A stretch of DNA of 23,211 nucleotides from JBCBKZ01 sp039026975 (GTDB lineage: Bacteria; Bacteroidota; Bacteroidia; J057). A program made the translations under genes and the position numbers. The notes beneath the pieces were generated by a model. That model made no database searches. It saw nothing but the letters and a program-made list of their open reading frames with translations, and had not been told where the DNA came from. How positions within the stretch are numbered: the first letter of the stretch is position 1; each line of letters opens with the position of its first letter. Location of the stretch: NCBI GenBank assembly GCA_039026975.1, contig JBCCLI010000058.1, forward strand, positions 1 to 23,211, in the 5' to 3' direction. Below, in pieces: positions 7,652 through 16,277 of this stretch.

Positions 7652-8143
7652 ATGCCAATAACTACAAATTCCATCTCTCTCTCTCCTGTAAAGCTCTTCA
7701 AACTGGCGCTCAGAAGGCATTTTGAAGATAAAAAATGGATGTTATTTGCGCTTGTCTTCAGTTTTGTTGGCTATGTAGTGCTTACCTCCTTTTCCTCAAG
7801 CCGAATTCAATTCTTAGGAATTGTAGGGTATGGAATTATTTTAACCTTCTTTCTAATTATCCCCATATTCTATTGGACACAAATTCAGGAAATGCGAGAA
7901 AGGGGATTTTTTAAGCCCAGAGTCTACGAGATAGATGATACCTCCATCACCGCCAAAACCTCTTCTGGCAAGAAAGGGGTTTATCCATGGGAAACCTTCA
8001 AAAAAGTTACCCAAACGGCCAGCTACTATATATTGTATATCTCCACCATCCATTTCTTATACATAGAGAAGCAGTCCTTCCAAAGTAAAGAGGATAAATC
8101 CCGATTTGATCAGTATTTGACTACGAGAGGATTGGTTATTTAA
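7652..8143 (+). CDS. YcxB-like membrane protein
   Basis: A 163-residue protein with an amphipathic N-terminus, two transmembrane helices (about 29-47, WMLFALVFSFVGYVVLTSF, and 54-75, FLGIVGYGIILTFFLIIPIFY), and a C-terminal cytosolic part. That part, RVYEIDDTSITAKTSSGKKGVYPWETFKKV...YYILYISTIHFLYIEKQSF, follows the YcxB-domain pattern: a beta-rich PH-like module with a central WxxF and a terminal xIPK/IEKxxF motif. YcxB proteins have no assigned function. The gene is divergent from the VLRF1-like gene, with a 130-base shared upstream region. Its 3' end overlaps the convergent DUF4173-like gene by 8 bases. Confidence 0.7.
   Translation: MPITTNSISLSPVKLFKLALRRHFEDKKWMLFALVFSFVGYVVLTSFSSSRIQFLGIVGYGIILTFFLIIPIFYWTQIQEMRERGFFKPRVYEIDDTSITAKTSSGKKGVYPWETFKKVTQTASYYILYISTIHFLYIEKQSFQSKEDKSRFDQYLTTRGLVI
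8136..8143. other. 8-bp overlap of convergent 3' ends
   Basis: The YcxB-like gene stops at 8143 and the DUF4173-like gene stops at 8136 on the other strand, so the two coding regions overlap tail to tail. There is no independent terminator between them, and their mRNAs should overlap as antisense pairs. Confidence 0.85.
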
Positions 8144-9677
8144 AGCTGCGGTAGGATTTATTTAGAGAAGTGGTTCTGCCTTCCCATGTCTTGGGGTTTC
8201 TCTTTCTAAACTGTATAACCTCCTGTAATGTGTTATAACCCTGTCTTGTTAAGTATAGATGCGTGCGCTGGTCTGCTATATTCCAACATAACCATGAGCT
8301 ATTTTCATATTCAGATCTGAAGGTGAGCATTTTTCCCTCTAATGCATCCAAATAGGCTCTCGTAGCCTCAGAGTCTTCAAAGGCTAAATGTGTTTTTTCT
8401 AGCAGAACGGGCAGTACATGATCTTCTAGCTGTGTTAGGTATAACCCATCTATAGGATGATGAGCACTTAGCGTTAGATTAAACTGGGCAATGTTCCTAT
8501 CCCAGCTGAATAAACACAGCAACACCATCAAGGCATAGGCTGCCCAACTACTAGACCTGATGAAAAAGTAATATCCCTTTCGCTGAAGCATCATGATCAG
8601 TAATACACACACCCCTGTTAACACCAGCGTTAACATAAGGAGAAGGAAAATACGTCTATATGTCAGACCGGATGCGGCTATGTATCTCAGAATTCTCACT
8701 TGAACTGCTAAGAGGAGAAAACATGTCTGCACCAACCATACAATAGCGAGCTGTCTTAACCTTCCACTTAACCTTATTAGATGCTTCCTTCTATATAGCT
8801 GGTACATAAAAATGAGGAGAGAAGGGATAATGATGAAGATAAATAGGTATAGTCCTTTAAAGGCAATAGTTCTTAGGCTCATCTCCTCTGGACCCTTAAA
8901 ATCCCCCAGGATCCACACTACTTCTATTAGTAAGTATAAAAACAGGAGAAGATTAGCCACAGATAAAATCACGCTCCAAGTGAAGTAGGCCTTTTTAGCG
9001 GTAGATGGATCGAAAGCTCTTTCTGAGGGAATGAAGGTTTGTATATCATCTGTAGATGATGCCTCCTTAGTGCGGTAAAGAAGCCCCAGGATAAGTAAGC
9101 CTCCAAAGAAAAAGAATAGTAACCTGCCTGGTTCTAGTCCCTGGAAGAAACTAGTAGAGAGTAAAAGGAGCTTATCCATGAGGCTATCAAACCTGGGATT
9201 GGCAAAGGTAAATACGGTCAGGAAAGCTATAATGATACTTAACGGTATAAAGGAGGCCCTGAAGACTTCCCAAAGCTTACCTATGGCTTTCTTTTTACTT
9301 AGAGATTCAGAAATGGCATAGTAAGCATCTCTAATCATATGAAAGTAAGACCTCACGATTTCCAGTAGGGCAAGAATGACAGAGCGCATACTAGGCTGAT
9401 GGACAAAACCGGCAAAAAGAATGAGTGAGCCTATATGAACAACTTTGGAAAAAGGAGAATTATGGAGAATGACCATAAGGCCTGTTAGTATGGTTCCCAG
9501 ACCCGTGATCCACACATTTCTGGAATTTCTAGATGAAGGGTTTAAGGCTAGTAAAGAGCCTAACATCAGAAGGCTAAAAATGAATACATTGATTCCTAGC
9601 ACTTTTTGCCAGAAAAAAGCATTATAAATGATGGTTAGCAGGACGACCATCAATAGGCGGTAATACTTAGGGATCAT
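8136..9677 (-). CDS. DUF4173-like polytopic membrane protein
   Basis: A 513-residue inner-membrane protein with about ten hydrophobic helices spread over residues 5-395. A soluble C-terminal region of about 110 residues follows. Recognisable landmarks are a helix with SGLTYRRIFLLLMLTLVLTG (about 345-365) and, after the last helix, a stretch with FNLTLS..HPIDGLYLTQLEDHVLPVLLE. These match the usual DUF4173 layout, in which a TYxR helix precedes NxxLxR...DLxYLxxLxxxAVPxL. DUF4173 proteins have no established function. The C-terminal tail (WLCWNIADQRTHLYLTRQG and beyond) is species-specific and unrecognised. The gene is divergent from ravA, with a 174-base region between them. It overlaps the YcxB-like gene at its 3' end. 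Confidence 0.62.
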   Translation of the reverse strand: MIPKYYRLLMVVLLTIIYNAFFWQKVLGINVFIFSLLMLGSLLALNPSSRNSRNVWITGLGTILTGLMVILHNSPFSKVVHIGSLILFAGFVHQPSMRSVILALLEIVRSYFHMIRDAYYAISESLSKKKAIGKLWEVFRASFIPLSIIIAFLTVFTFANPRFDSLMDKLLLLSTSFFQGLEPGRLLFFFFGGLLILGLLYRTKEASSTDDIQTFIPSERAFDPSTAKKAYFTWSVILSVANLLLFLYLLIEVVWILGDFKGPEEMSLRTIAFKGLYLFIFIIIPSLLIFMYQLYRRKHLIRLSGRLRQLAIVWLVQTCFLLLAVQVRILRYIAASGLTYRRIFLLLMLTLVLTGVCVLLIMMLQRKGYYFFIRSSSWAAYALMVLLCLFSWDRNIAQFNLTLSAHHPIDGLYLTQLEDHVLPVLLEKTHLAFEDSEATRAYLDALEGKMLTFRSEYENSSWLCWNIADQRTHLYLTRQGYNTLQEVIQFRKRNPKTWEGRTTSLNKSYRSFK

Positions 9678-9851
9678 GTTTTTTGATAGCCAGACTAAAG
9701 GGTCAAGATATGGTCTGAGAGGTAGATACGGTAGTGAGCTGTCTTATCAAGAAAATAAAGCTGACTAAATGGTAAAAAAGATTGGATTTTCCGTCTCTCG
9801 GGTGGATCTCCCTCCAAAAACAATGAGAAGAATTTAGCGGTTGATGTAGTA

Positions 9852-11432
9852 ATGAAAGCACATACCATAGAAGGCAAGCAAAAAACTTCCCCTGTCAGGG
9901 ATAAGGTCCACGCGCTCTTAGAAGACTTATGCAGTGGCATGTATGAGCGAGAGGAGGTCATTAAGCTGGCCCTACTTTCAGCAGTAGCAGGGGAGAGTAT
10001 ATTTTTACTTGGCCCTCCCGGTGTAGGAAAAAGCCTGATAGCCAGAAGGCTTAAACACGCTTTTTCTGATGGCCGATCCTTTGAGTATCTCATGAGTAAA
10101 TTTAGTACGCCTGATGAAATATTCGGTCCTGTCTCCATTAAAAAGCTCAAAGAAGAAGATAAGTATGAGCGCCTCACAAATAAGTATCTGCCGGGTGCCC
10201 ATATTGTATTTCTGGATGAAATATGGAAATCAGGTCCAGCTATTCAAAATGCACTCCTGACTATTTTAAATGAGAAAATTTATAGAAATGGAGAGCAGGA
10301 AATGCAGGTGGATATAAAGGGAATCATTACGGCCTCTAATGAACTCCCCCCCACCAGGGAAAGCTTCCAACCTTTATGGGATAGAATGCTGATCAGGTAT
10401 CAAATAGGGGGAATTAGAAACCAGCAAAACTTCCTGAAAATGATCACAGATACCCAAGACCTTCTGGAAGATCAGATACGAGAGGAAGTAAAGATCTCTA
10501 CAAAAGAGTTAGCTAGCTGGAATGAAGAAATTCAGGCTATACACGTACCGGCAGAAGTATTAAATACCATTCAGATCATTAGAGAAAAGCTTACGCAAGT
10601 AGGGCAGAGTGAAAATAGTGAACAGGACCCTATAAGTGTGTATGATAGAAGGTGGAAAAAATTAGTTAGGTTACTCAGAACTGCTGCTTTTTTAAATGGC
10701 CGGCAAGAAGTAGATCTCATGGACTGTTTTTTGTCAGTACACTGTTTATGGAGCCATCCTAATCAGCTGGAACGTATAAAGGAAGTAGTCAGCGAGACCG
10801 TCAGGAAGCATGGGTATTCCATAGCTATGAACCTGAATAGCCTCAGAAAAGAAATTCACTCCCTTAAGGAGGAGGTGGAGGAAGAAACCAGGATTAAAAA
10901 AATCATTGCGGAGGATAAGCTTCAGCCCATACAGGAAGAGTATTATCAGATTCTCTCAGATGCTAAACCTTTTCAGGGGGAGCTACTGAAGATTTCAGAT
11001 TTTAATAAACTGGGCTCGGATGAGGTGCAGGTCATCAATATATATGATGAGTCTTTAACCCTGAGGCATAGGTTGAAAGCCAAGAAAAGCTCTTCTGAGC
11101 ACGTAGTAGATATCATTTTTAATTCTCAAGAAACGGCCTACTCTCTTAAAACCAGTAAGGTAGAAAGGAAAGAAGTCATCTTTAAAAAGCCCCACTCGCT
11201 GGTAGAAAAACATTGGGATGAGAGAATAGAGAAGCTGAAATCCTATATAGCGGAACACGTTCAAAAGGTAGAGCATGACCAGCCGGAGCCTATTGCTGAG
11301 CTAGAGAGAAATTTATTTGTGCCTGCTGAGCTGAGTGCCATTGTGAAAGCTAATCTTCAGGAGGTGGGTAATACCCTTGATAAACTGGCCTTGGAGCTGG
11401 AAAAAATTCATTATGCCTACCACAGTCTGTAA
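9852..11432 (+). CDS. ravA: RavA-like MoxR-class AAA+ ATPase
   Basis: A 526-residue MoxR AAA+ ATPase of the RavA group. Walker A is GPPGVGKS (54-61), Walker B is VFLDE (119-123) within the family-typical FLDEIWKSGPAIQNALLTILNE, sensor 1 is in TASNELPP (160-167), and the arginine-finger region is PLWDRML (174-180). After the AAA+ core, residues from about 330 to the end form a helical region interrupted by a beta-rich part (about 370-460). This layout is like the triple-helix and LARA domains of E. coli RavA, which is about 500 residues. RavA forms hexamers with the VWA protein ViaA; in E. coli the pair has been linked to lysine decarboxylase, respiratory complexes and aminoglycoside sensitivity. 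The stop is two bases before the viaA-like ATG, so the two are cotranscribed. No promoter consensus is evident upstream. Confidence 0.88.
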   Translation: MKAHTIEGKQKTSPVRDKVHALLEDLCSGMYEREEVIKLALLSAVAGESIFLLGPPGVGKSLIARRLKHAFSDGRSFEYLMSKFSTPDEIFGPVSIKKLKEEDKYERLTNKYLPGAHIVFLDEIWKSGPAIQNALLTILNEKIYRNGEQEMQVDIKGIITASNELPPTRESFQPLWDRMLIRYQIGGIRNQQNFLKMITDTQDLLEDQIREEVKISTKELASWNEEIQAIHVPAEVLNTIQIIREKLTQVGQSENSEQDPISVYDRRWKKLVRLLRTAAFLNGRQEVDLMDCFLSVHCLWSHPNQLERIKEVVSETVRKHGYSIAMNLNSLRKEIHSLKEEVEEETRIKKIIAEDKLQPIQEEYYQILSDAKPFQGELLKISDFNKLGSDEVQVINIYDESLTLRHRLKAKKSSSEHVVDIIFNSQETAYSLKTSKVERKEVIFKKPHSLVEKHWDERIEKLKSYIAEHVQKVEHDQPEPIAELERNLFVPAELSAIVKANLQEVGNTLDKLALELEKIHYAYHSL

Positions 11433-11434
11433 CT

Positions 11435-13063
11435 ATGGCAGCTTTCCAAAAACTTGAAGAGGAATTTAACCGCTTTATAGAGTTCGGTACCCTGCTAGAC
11501 AGGACTACCAGAAAGTACCTTGTCCATTATTTAGCGCATAAACTACAGCTGGATTGGGTGCAGCCACCGGAGTTAGCTGACCAATACTACCAATATTTCT
11601 GTACTGCCCTGGATGATTTACTGGGAGATGAGGAACTGCAGCTATTATGTAAGAATAGACCTATTCTCTCCCAACAATTAGCTGTGGATACCCTGAAATG
11701 GATTAGGAAGACCCACAGACAAGTAGAGGCTAGAAATCCCTTTTATGAAGAGCAAAAACGGCTGCAGGCTGTATCCATTATGCCGCTTACTAGGTTTGAA
11801 GGGAAGTGGTATATCTATACAGATTATCTCAAGCACCAGTACAGGAAGGAGGAGTTTGATGTAGGATTTTATGAAGATAAGTTCAAAGCACTTAATAAAC
11901 AGAAAGATCCTAAGAATGAGAAAGGAAACGTCCAAGCAGCTTGGGAGAGAATCATAAAAGACTATTTGTCCCAGTGGGACGCTCTGCTCCAAGCTAAACT
12001 CTTAGCCTATCAGCTCAGGAAATTAACTGAGGAGAAGGAGAACTTTCAGGAGCTACTAGAAGCCAAACTCCAAGAGTATAAAAAGTTAAATTCCCTCATT
12101 TCCCCATTTACTAATTACCTAGGCTCGTACTGGGATTTATCCAGATCCTTATGGCAGGATGTGAGCTTTGATGTATTACAGCGCTATCATGATCTTCTCC
12201 AAGATGAGGAGTCTATCAGGAAGCTGGCTGAACTTCTCGGAAATATGCGGGAAGCAGAAATCATTACTGAGGAGGAGACCTTCGAGAAAAAAATAGTCAG
12301 ACAGGAATGGATAGTAGATAGTATGCAAAAGGCTGAAATAGTGGGTGTACACGAGAGTGATGACCTGAACGCACTTACGAGCGGGGAGGTAGGCCTGTTA
12401 GCAGATGAGGCTACAGAGTCAGTCTTTCTGAAGAAATACGCAGATAAAGGATTACTAACCTTCAAGTTTGAAGATAAGCAAGTAGTAAAAAGTGAACATC
12501 ATTTTACAGAAAAAAACATAAGGGTGAGGAAAAAGGAGAAAGGACCCTTCATCGTGTGTGTAGATACAAGTGATTCTATGTCAGGGATGGCTGAACACAT
12601 TGCAAAAGTCCTCTGCTTTGCGATCATAAAAATTGCTGTCCAACAGCATAGGCAGGCTTATCTAATTAATTTTTCTACGGGTATACAGTGTATAGACCTA
12701 CTTCAGATAGGCAATTCTCTGGATGAAATAGCTGCATTTTTACAGATGTCTTTCCATGGAGGAACTGATATTACCTTGGCCTTCTATGAGGTTTTTAGAC
12801 AACTAGATACTGACCAATACGAGGATGCTGACGTACTCATCATTTCAGACTTCATTATGTATAAACTAGATGAAGACCTCCTAAATAGGGTTCAGTATCA
12901 CCAGCAAAACCGCAATACCCAATTTTACAGCCTCATCCTGAGTGAGAACCCCAATGCGGAGGTGGTGAATCACTTTGACGCTACATGGTTATATGATCCA
13001 GAGAAAAAGGGGGTGATAGAAGAGCTAAACAGGAAGATCAGGGTACAGGCAGAAAGGCCATAA
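11435..13063 (+). CDS. viaA: ViaA-like VWA-domain protein, RavA partner
   Basis: A 542-residue protein with a long helical N-terminal region (1-360) and a C-terminal von Willebrand A domain (about 370-530). The MIDAS residues are all present: DTSDSM (377-382) for DxSxS, the threonine of HGGTD (444), and the aspartate of ISDF (472), so metal-dependent ligand binding is expected. The organisation and the position directly after ravA match ViaA, which stimulates RavA and binds through its N-terminal part. Sequence outside the VWA domain is not clearly conserved by eye, so the name rests on architecture plus synteny. It is the last gene of its operon: an intrinsic terminator starts 6 bases after the stop. 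Confidence 0.85.
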   Translation: MAAFQKLEEEFNRFIEFGTLLDRTTRKYLVHYLAHKLQLDWVQPPELADQYYQYFCTALDDLLGDEELQLLCKNRPILSQQLAVDTLKWIRKTHRQVEARNPFYEEQKRLQAVSIMPLTRFEGKWYIYTDYLKHQYRKEEFDVGFYEDKFKALNKQKDPKNEKGNVQAAWERIIKDYLSQWDALLQAKLLAYQLRKLTEEKENFQELLEAKLQEYKKLNSLISPFTNYLGSYWDLSRSLWQDVSFDVLQRYHDLLQDEESIRKLAELLGNMREAEIITEEETFEKKIVRQEWIVDSMQKAEIVGVHESDDLNALTSGEVGLLADEATESVFLKKYADKGLLTFKFEDKQVVKSEHHFTEKNIRVRKKEKGPFIVCVDTSDSMSGMAEHIAKVLCFAIIKIAVQQHRQAYLINFSTGIQCIDLLQIGNSLDEIAAFLQMSFHGGTDITLAFYEVFRQLDTDQYEDADVLIISDFIMYKLDEDLLNRVQYHQQNRNTQFYSLILSENPNAEVVNHFDATWLYDPEKKGVIEELNRKIRVQAERP

Positions 13064-13068
13064 AAAAA

Positions 13069-13095
13069 CTGACCTTGTAAGAGGTCAGCTTTTTT
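13069..13095 (+). terminator. Intrinsic terminator of the ravA-viaA operon
   Basis: CTGACCT (13069-13075) pairs perfectly with AGGTCAG (13082-13088) across the loop TGTAAG. It is followed by C and six T residues, with an A-run on the other side that would let the hairpin work in both directions. Confidence 0.85.
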
Positions 13096-13119
13096 CTGTT
13101 AAATGTCGGTCCCAAAAGT

Positions 13120-13136
13120 GGTCTTATGATAAGACC
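13120..13136. repeat. Perfect 8-bp-arm palindrome in the viaA-amidase gap
   Basis: GGTCTTAT and ATAAGACC flank a single G. As RNA it would fold to a 6-bp stem with a 5-base loop, followed after four bases by CTTTTT, so it may be a second, weaker terminator or a protein-binding site. The rest of the 334-base gap (13064-13397) holds no reading frame, tRNA or promoter consensus that I can support. Confidence 0.45.
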
Positions 13137-13397
13137 AGTCCTTTTTAAAATAGGTTATCCGGGAGACAACCTTAAGATTGTAGTAGTAGTCGTTTGATAC
13201 ATAAGATACACTAAAAAGTGCTTCTCTCCAAAAATTCTTTCCTTCCACTTACTCACTCATTCCTCTGTCTTTCAACTAATTACTATCCTCTGGCGTGCAG
13301 AAATAAGCCTTTCCACGCAAATAGGCTAGGTTTTTCTGAGGGAGAATAGTCAACTACAGACATATATAAATAGATGAATATTAACTAGCCAATGGGC

Positions 13398-14771
13398 TTA
13401 TTCTCTTAGCATTTTATCTGCAAACTCATGGACAGAGGACACGTAGGTTTCTGCTATTTCCAGTAATCTGCTCGGTATGTAGCAATCATGAAAGAAGGTA
13501 TCCTTTTTATTTAAGGCGAGTGCCTCTATCAAGTTATCCTGGCATAGACTCTCTCCGTAACAGATAGGACTTCTGACCATACGAGTGAGTTTTAAGTTTC
13601 TTGCATATACACCTTGCACGGAACTTTGAATACACAGCCGATCCAGATAAATCAGCTTATCCTCTTCACTGACTGTTCTCACCCCAGCTATCTCCTTACT
13701 AGCTTTAATGAAGGCTTGAGAGAGGAAGATAGACTGTTCAAAATCAGGATTAAGGAGAAAGTATAGAAAATGAATTCTATCTTCTTGCGTGCGAAGTTCA
13801 TTTTTTAGAAAAGCACCTGGGACAAATGACATGGCATAATTTTCATGTGTAGGGAGAAAGAAGCCCTCTTTATCTTTTGATTTTTCATTAGGTGCATGCA
13901 CATTATAGTGTATAACCATGGTCAGGTGTGGGCGGAAAGCGTTGATTTTCTCTGCTCTCATGTAGAGATCCTCACTATTGTAGAGCTTAAAAATATCTTT
14001 ATCCTTGGCCTTGGTTTTATACCACTTTCTATCCCATTCAGAGAGAAGTCCTTTTTCTACTTGTTCATCCAGATAGGAATGGAAGAATACTTTTTTCCAC
14101 GTATCAAAATCAAACCCGTCTACTGAAAGCCCTTTCCTTTTTCTTGTGATCATGACAGTAGCTCCCTCAGCCTCTAGTTTCTGCTTGATAATTCTAGCAG
14201 TTTGAATAGTTAAGTCAGATTCATGAAAATGGATAGCGGTGTGCTTAGTATGCATGGAGGCTCGCATTTTCATGTATTTTCCCTCTGTTTCAGCCAGGGC
14301 ATGATCACCTGCTAAATGACCAGGGTCAAGTGCTACCCGCAAGCCTGCCAGCGGTTTTTCTGAGATATTCCGGTACTCAAATGCTTTTTCTAAAGGTGGG
14401 GTGTATACCTTTTTTGAGGCCAACCAGCGGTTAGTTCCTTTCTCTTTATAAACGTCCGTCACCTTTTCCATAGGATAAAATTTGAGCAGCTTTAGCATAC
14501 GCTCAAATTCATCTGGATACAGGTGGAATTCCGCATTGCCTATCTTTTTATCATGGGGACTTGCATATAAGTATATGCCTGAGGAGTCAATAGAGAAATA
14601 GTCATAGAGCTCCTCATCCTTGATCAAATAAGGATGAGCGGCAGGATAAATAGGGCTAAGGCTGAAGGCTGGATAGTCCCTGCTAGCTGACTGTGCACAG
14701 GCAGTTTGGAACTGACAAAAGATACATAAGCCTACCCAATAAATATGACAGATAATTCCGCGACGCTGCAT
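13398..14771 (-). CDS. Exported N-acetylmuramoyl-L-alanine amidase (Amidase_3-like) with expanded loops
   Basis: A 457-residue protein with an N-terminal signal sequence (hydrophobic stretch about 7-25, then ACAQ). The catalytic domain begins near residue 140: LAGLRVALDPGHLAGD carries zinc ligand His152, HFHESDLTIQTARIIKQKLEAEGATVMITR carries Glu184, and MVIHYNVHAP carries His288. SPICYGESLCQDN (Glu406) sits where the family has the second catalytic glutamate (PAVLVExGFLSN-like). These enzymes cleave the bond between muramic acid and the stem peptide of peptidoglycan in the periplasm. The spacings His152-Glu184, Glu184-His288 and His288-Glu406 are much longer than in compact AmiC/CwlV-type domains, so surface loops are inserted. 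Residues 30-135 are an unrecognised N-terminal region. It lies downstream of the EreA-like gene on the same strand, 130 bases apart. Confidence 0.72.
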   Translation of the reverse strand: MQRRGIICHIYWVGLCIFCQFQTACAQSASRDYPAFSLSPIYPAAHPYLIKDEELYDYFSIDSSGIYLYASPHDKKIGNAEFHLYPDEFERMLKLLKFYPMEKVTDVYKEKGTNRWLASKKVYTPPLEKAFEYRNISEKPLAGLRVALDPGHLAGDHALAETEGKYMKMRASMHTKHTAIHFHESDLTIQTARIIKQKLEAEGATVMITRKRKGLSVDGFDFDTWKKVFFHSYLDEQVEKGLLSEWDRKWYKTKAKDKDIFKLYNSEDLYMRAEKINAFRPHLTMVIHYNVHAPNEKSKDKEGFFLPTHENYAMSFVPGAFLKNELRTQEDRIHFLYFLLNPDFEQSIFLSQAFIKASKEIAGVRTVSEEDKLIYLDRLCIQSSVQGVYARNLKLTRMVRSPICYGESLCQDNLIEALALNKKDTFFHDCYIPSRLLEIAETYVSSVHEFADKMLRE

Positions 14772-14825
14772 ATATCGTGAACCTTACAGAAAGTAAAATA
14801 CGCATTTTTACTTCTCATACCTCAC

Positions 14826-14859
14826 AATTATCGCCAATAGTAAATTATTAGCGGTAATT
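14826..14859. repeat. Imperfect inverted repeat between the EreA-like and amidase genes
   Basis: The 14-base arms AATTATCGCCAATA and TATTAGCGGTAATT (12 of 14 positions symmetric, one mismatch able to form a G-U pair) flank a 6-base loop. The repeat sits 42 bases after the stop of the EreA-like gene and 54 bases before the amidase start, in transcript direction. No T-run follows on the minus strand, so a terminator is less likely than an operator or RNA hairpin. Confidence 0.45.
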
Positions 14860-14901
14860 GTTTTATCCATGGAATTGATAGGTGAGAAAATGTATGCCAA
14901 A

Positions 14902-16170
14902 CTAGTCAGAAGCAGAAGAATTTTTATCCCCTACTATTAGCACAGCATCATATTCCTCTACTATTTTGGTAAGTAGCGGACTGATTGTTAAGGCTTTACT
15001 ACTAATCACTTTCCGAATTGGAGCAAGCTCAATAACTGCTTTTTCCCCTGCAGGTACGGCCGCTATAAGTGGGCTAAGGTCATTAGCCGGATCACCAGTG
15101 TAGGTATTGGCTAAACTGGGGCCATAGGCTAAAGGCTGGGCAAGAAGCTTCATCCGTACAGAATCACTGATCCCTCCTAAAACCAGCAGATGAAAAGCGC
15201 GTTTATTATTTTTTTTGCCGTAAGCCTGTAGGTAATTTCCGAAAGACTTTACGTTGCTGCCAGGAATATTTCCTTTGAACCCACTTCCCCAGTCTATTTT
15301 TACCATAACTCTTGGCGCTTTCACCTGAGTAGCTAAGGCCTCTTGATAATACCTTCTAAATCTGCCTTTCATGAGGGATTGCTGTTCTGAAGGAGAGAGT
15401 TGGTAGGCTGCCTCTTCTGTAAGCGTATGGACGCGCTGAGAGGCCCGCAGGTCATTTATAACAGACAAGGCTTCTTCATCTTCCTGATACAAAGAAGATA
15501 AAGTCTCAAAGTCTTCATTCTGCCATTTGAATAATGCTAGCGTAGATAGATTTCCATTTTTCAGAAATAGGGTATACGCCTTTTCTGCTTCTCTGAGGTA
15601 TTTTTCCACTATTTTTTCAGTATCCCTGTCGGATGCTAAGGAGAGTAGGTAAGTAAGGTCATTTCGTAGCTCTGTGATTTTAGTTGGACCTATTCCCCAC
15701 AGAACATAAGCGTTTGATTCCGCGGTAGACAGCACCTTACTTAGCATATCCTGCTCTTCAGCTGAGCTGTAGGTAACAGCTATATCTTCTTGTTCATTGA
15801 AATATTCTTGCATAAGCCTGTCAGCGTCAGGCTCAAGGGCTAAGTCTTGAAGATTAATAGCTATGGTAGGATTTACGTCAACCGCCAGATGGTTAAACCT
15901 TAAGCCAATTTTATATGCATGCTGGTAAATGGCCCACAGAATAGAAGGCGTTTTTGCTAATCCACCTTCCTCACCTACCAAGAAAAATGGGGAGCGAGTT
16001 GCTTCAAACAATAAAAATTCTGCCCCCTCACCTTCCAGCCTGTTATTACCTAATTCAATGGAGTAGGTACTCTTCTTGGCTAAAGAAGTAAAGGGGTGTT
16101 GACCCACCATTAGCGTGGGTAGGACAACAAAAATTAATAGAGGAATGTAGTTGCGGAAAGTAATACTCAT
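14902..16170 (-). CDS. Exported EreA/TraB-superfamily-like protein, probably catalytically inactive
   Basis: A 422-residue protein with a signal peptide (MSITFRNYIPLLIFVVLPTL, cleavage near MVGQ), so periplasmic or outer-membrane associated. Residues 50-110, with FFLVGEEGGLAKTPSILWAIYQ and FNHLAVDVNPT, resemble the start of erythromycin-esterase/ChaN/TraB-superfamily domains. There a GExHG loop is followed by a helix and an LAxE strand. Near 287-312, PRVMVKIDWGSGFKGNIPGSNVKSFGNYL matches the later conserved strand and loop, which normally carries a second histidine. Both histidines are absent here: GEEGG at 66-70, and WGSGFKG at 294-300. The family assignment comes from pattern memory and is moderate; if right, this member is a pseudoenzyme or uses a different site. 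A long palindrome lies directly upstream of the start codon. Confidence 0.5.
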   Translation of the reverse strand: MSITFRNYIPLLIFVVLPTLMVGQHPFTSLAKKSTYSIELGNNRLEGEGAEFLLFEATRSPFFLVGEEGGLAKTPSILWAIYQHAYKIGLRFNHLAVDVNPTIAINLQDLALEPDADRLMQEYFNEQEDIAVTYSSAEEQDMLSKVLSTAESNAYVLWGIGPTKITELRNDLTYLLSLASDRDTEKIVEKYLREAEKAYTLFLKNGNLSTLALFKWQNEDFETLSSLYQEDEEALSVINDLRASQRVHTLTEEAAYQLSPSEQQSLMKGRFRRYYQEALATQVKAPRVMVKIDWGSGFKGNIPGSNVKSFGNYLQAYGKKNNKRAFHLLVLGGISDSVRMKLLAQPLAYGPSLANTYTGDPANDLSPLIAAVPAGEKAVIELAPIRKVISSKALTISPLLTKIVEEYDAVLIVGDKNSSASD

Positions 16171-16174
16171 AAAA

Positions 16175-16207
16175 TTTCAGCAGTATTAATCGATAATATT
16201 GCTGAAA
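16175..16207. promoter_or_regulatory. 33-bp palindrome adjoining the start codon of the EreA-like gene
   Basis: The 14-base arms TTTCAGCAGTATTA (16175-16188) and TAATATTGCTGAAA (16194-16207) match in 13 of 14 positions around the centre ATCGA. The near end lies 4 bases upstream of the ATG on the minus strand. It could be the operator of a dimeric repressor, or a 5'-UTR hairpin covering the ribosome entry site. No T-run follows in the direction of the gene. Confidence 0.55.
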
Positions 16208-16277
16208 TGTTACTAAAAAACCTGCTTAATCAAAGGGTAAAAATGAATAACATACTTTTAAGTGCTTGTGTCAATTG

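Noticed and set aside
9695..10177. 160-codon minus-strand frame overlapping the start of ravA
   Set aside because: It lies mostly antisense to the conserved AAA+ core; composition is Ser/Leu-rich as expected of an antisense shadow, and no domain is recognisable.
16231..16239. TACCCTTTG on the minus strand as -7 element for the EreA-like gene
   Set aside because: It has three bases instead of two between TA and TTTG, and no matching upstream element at usable spacing.
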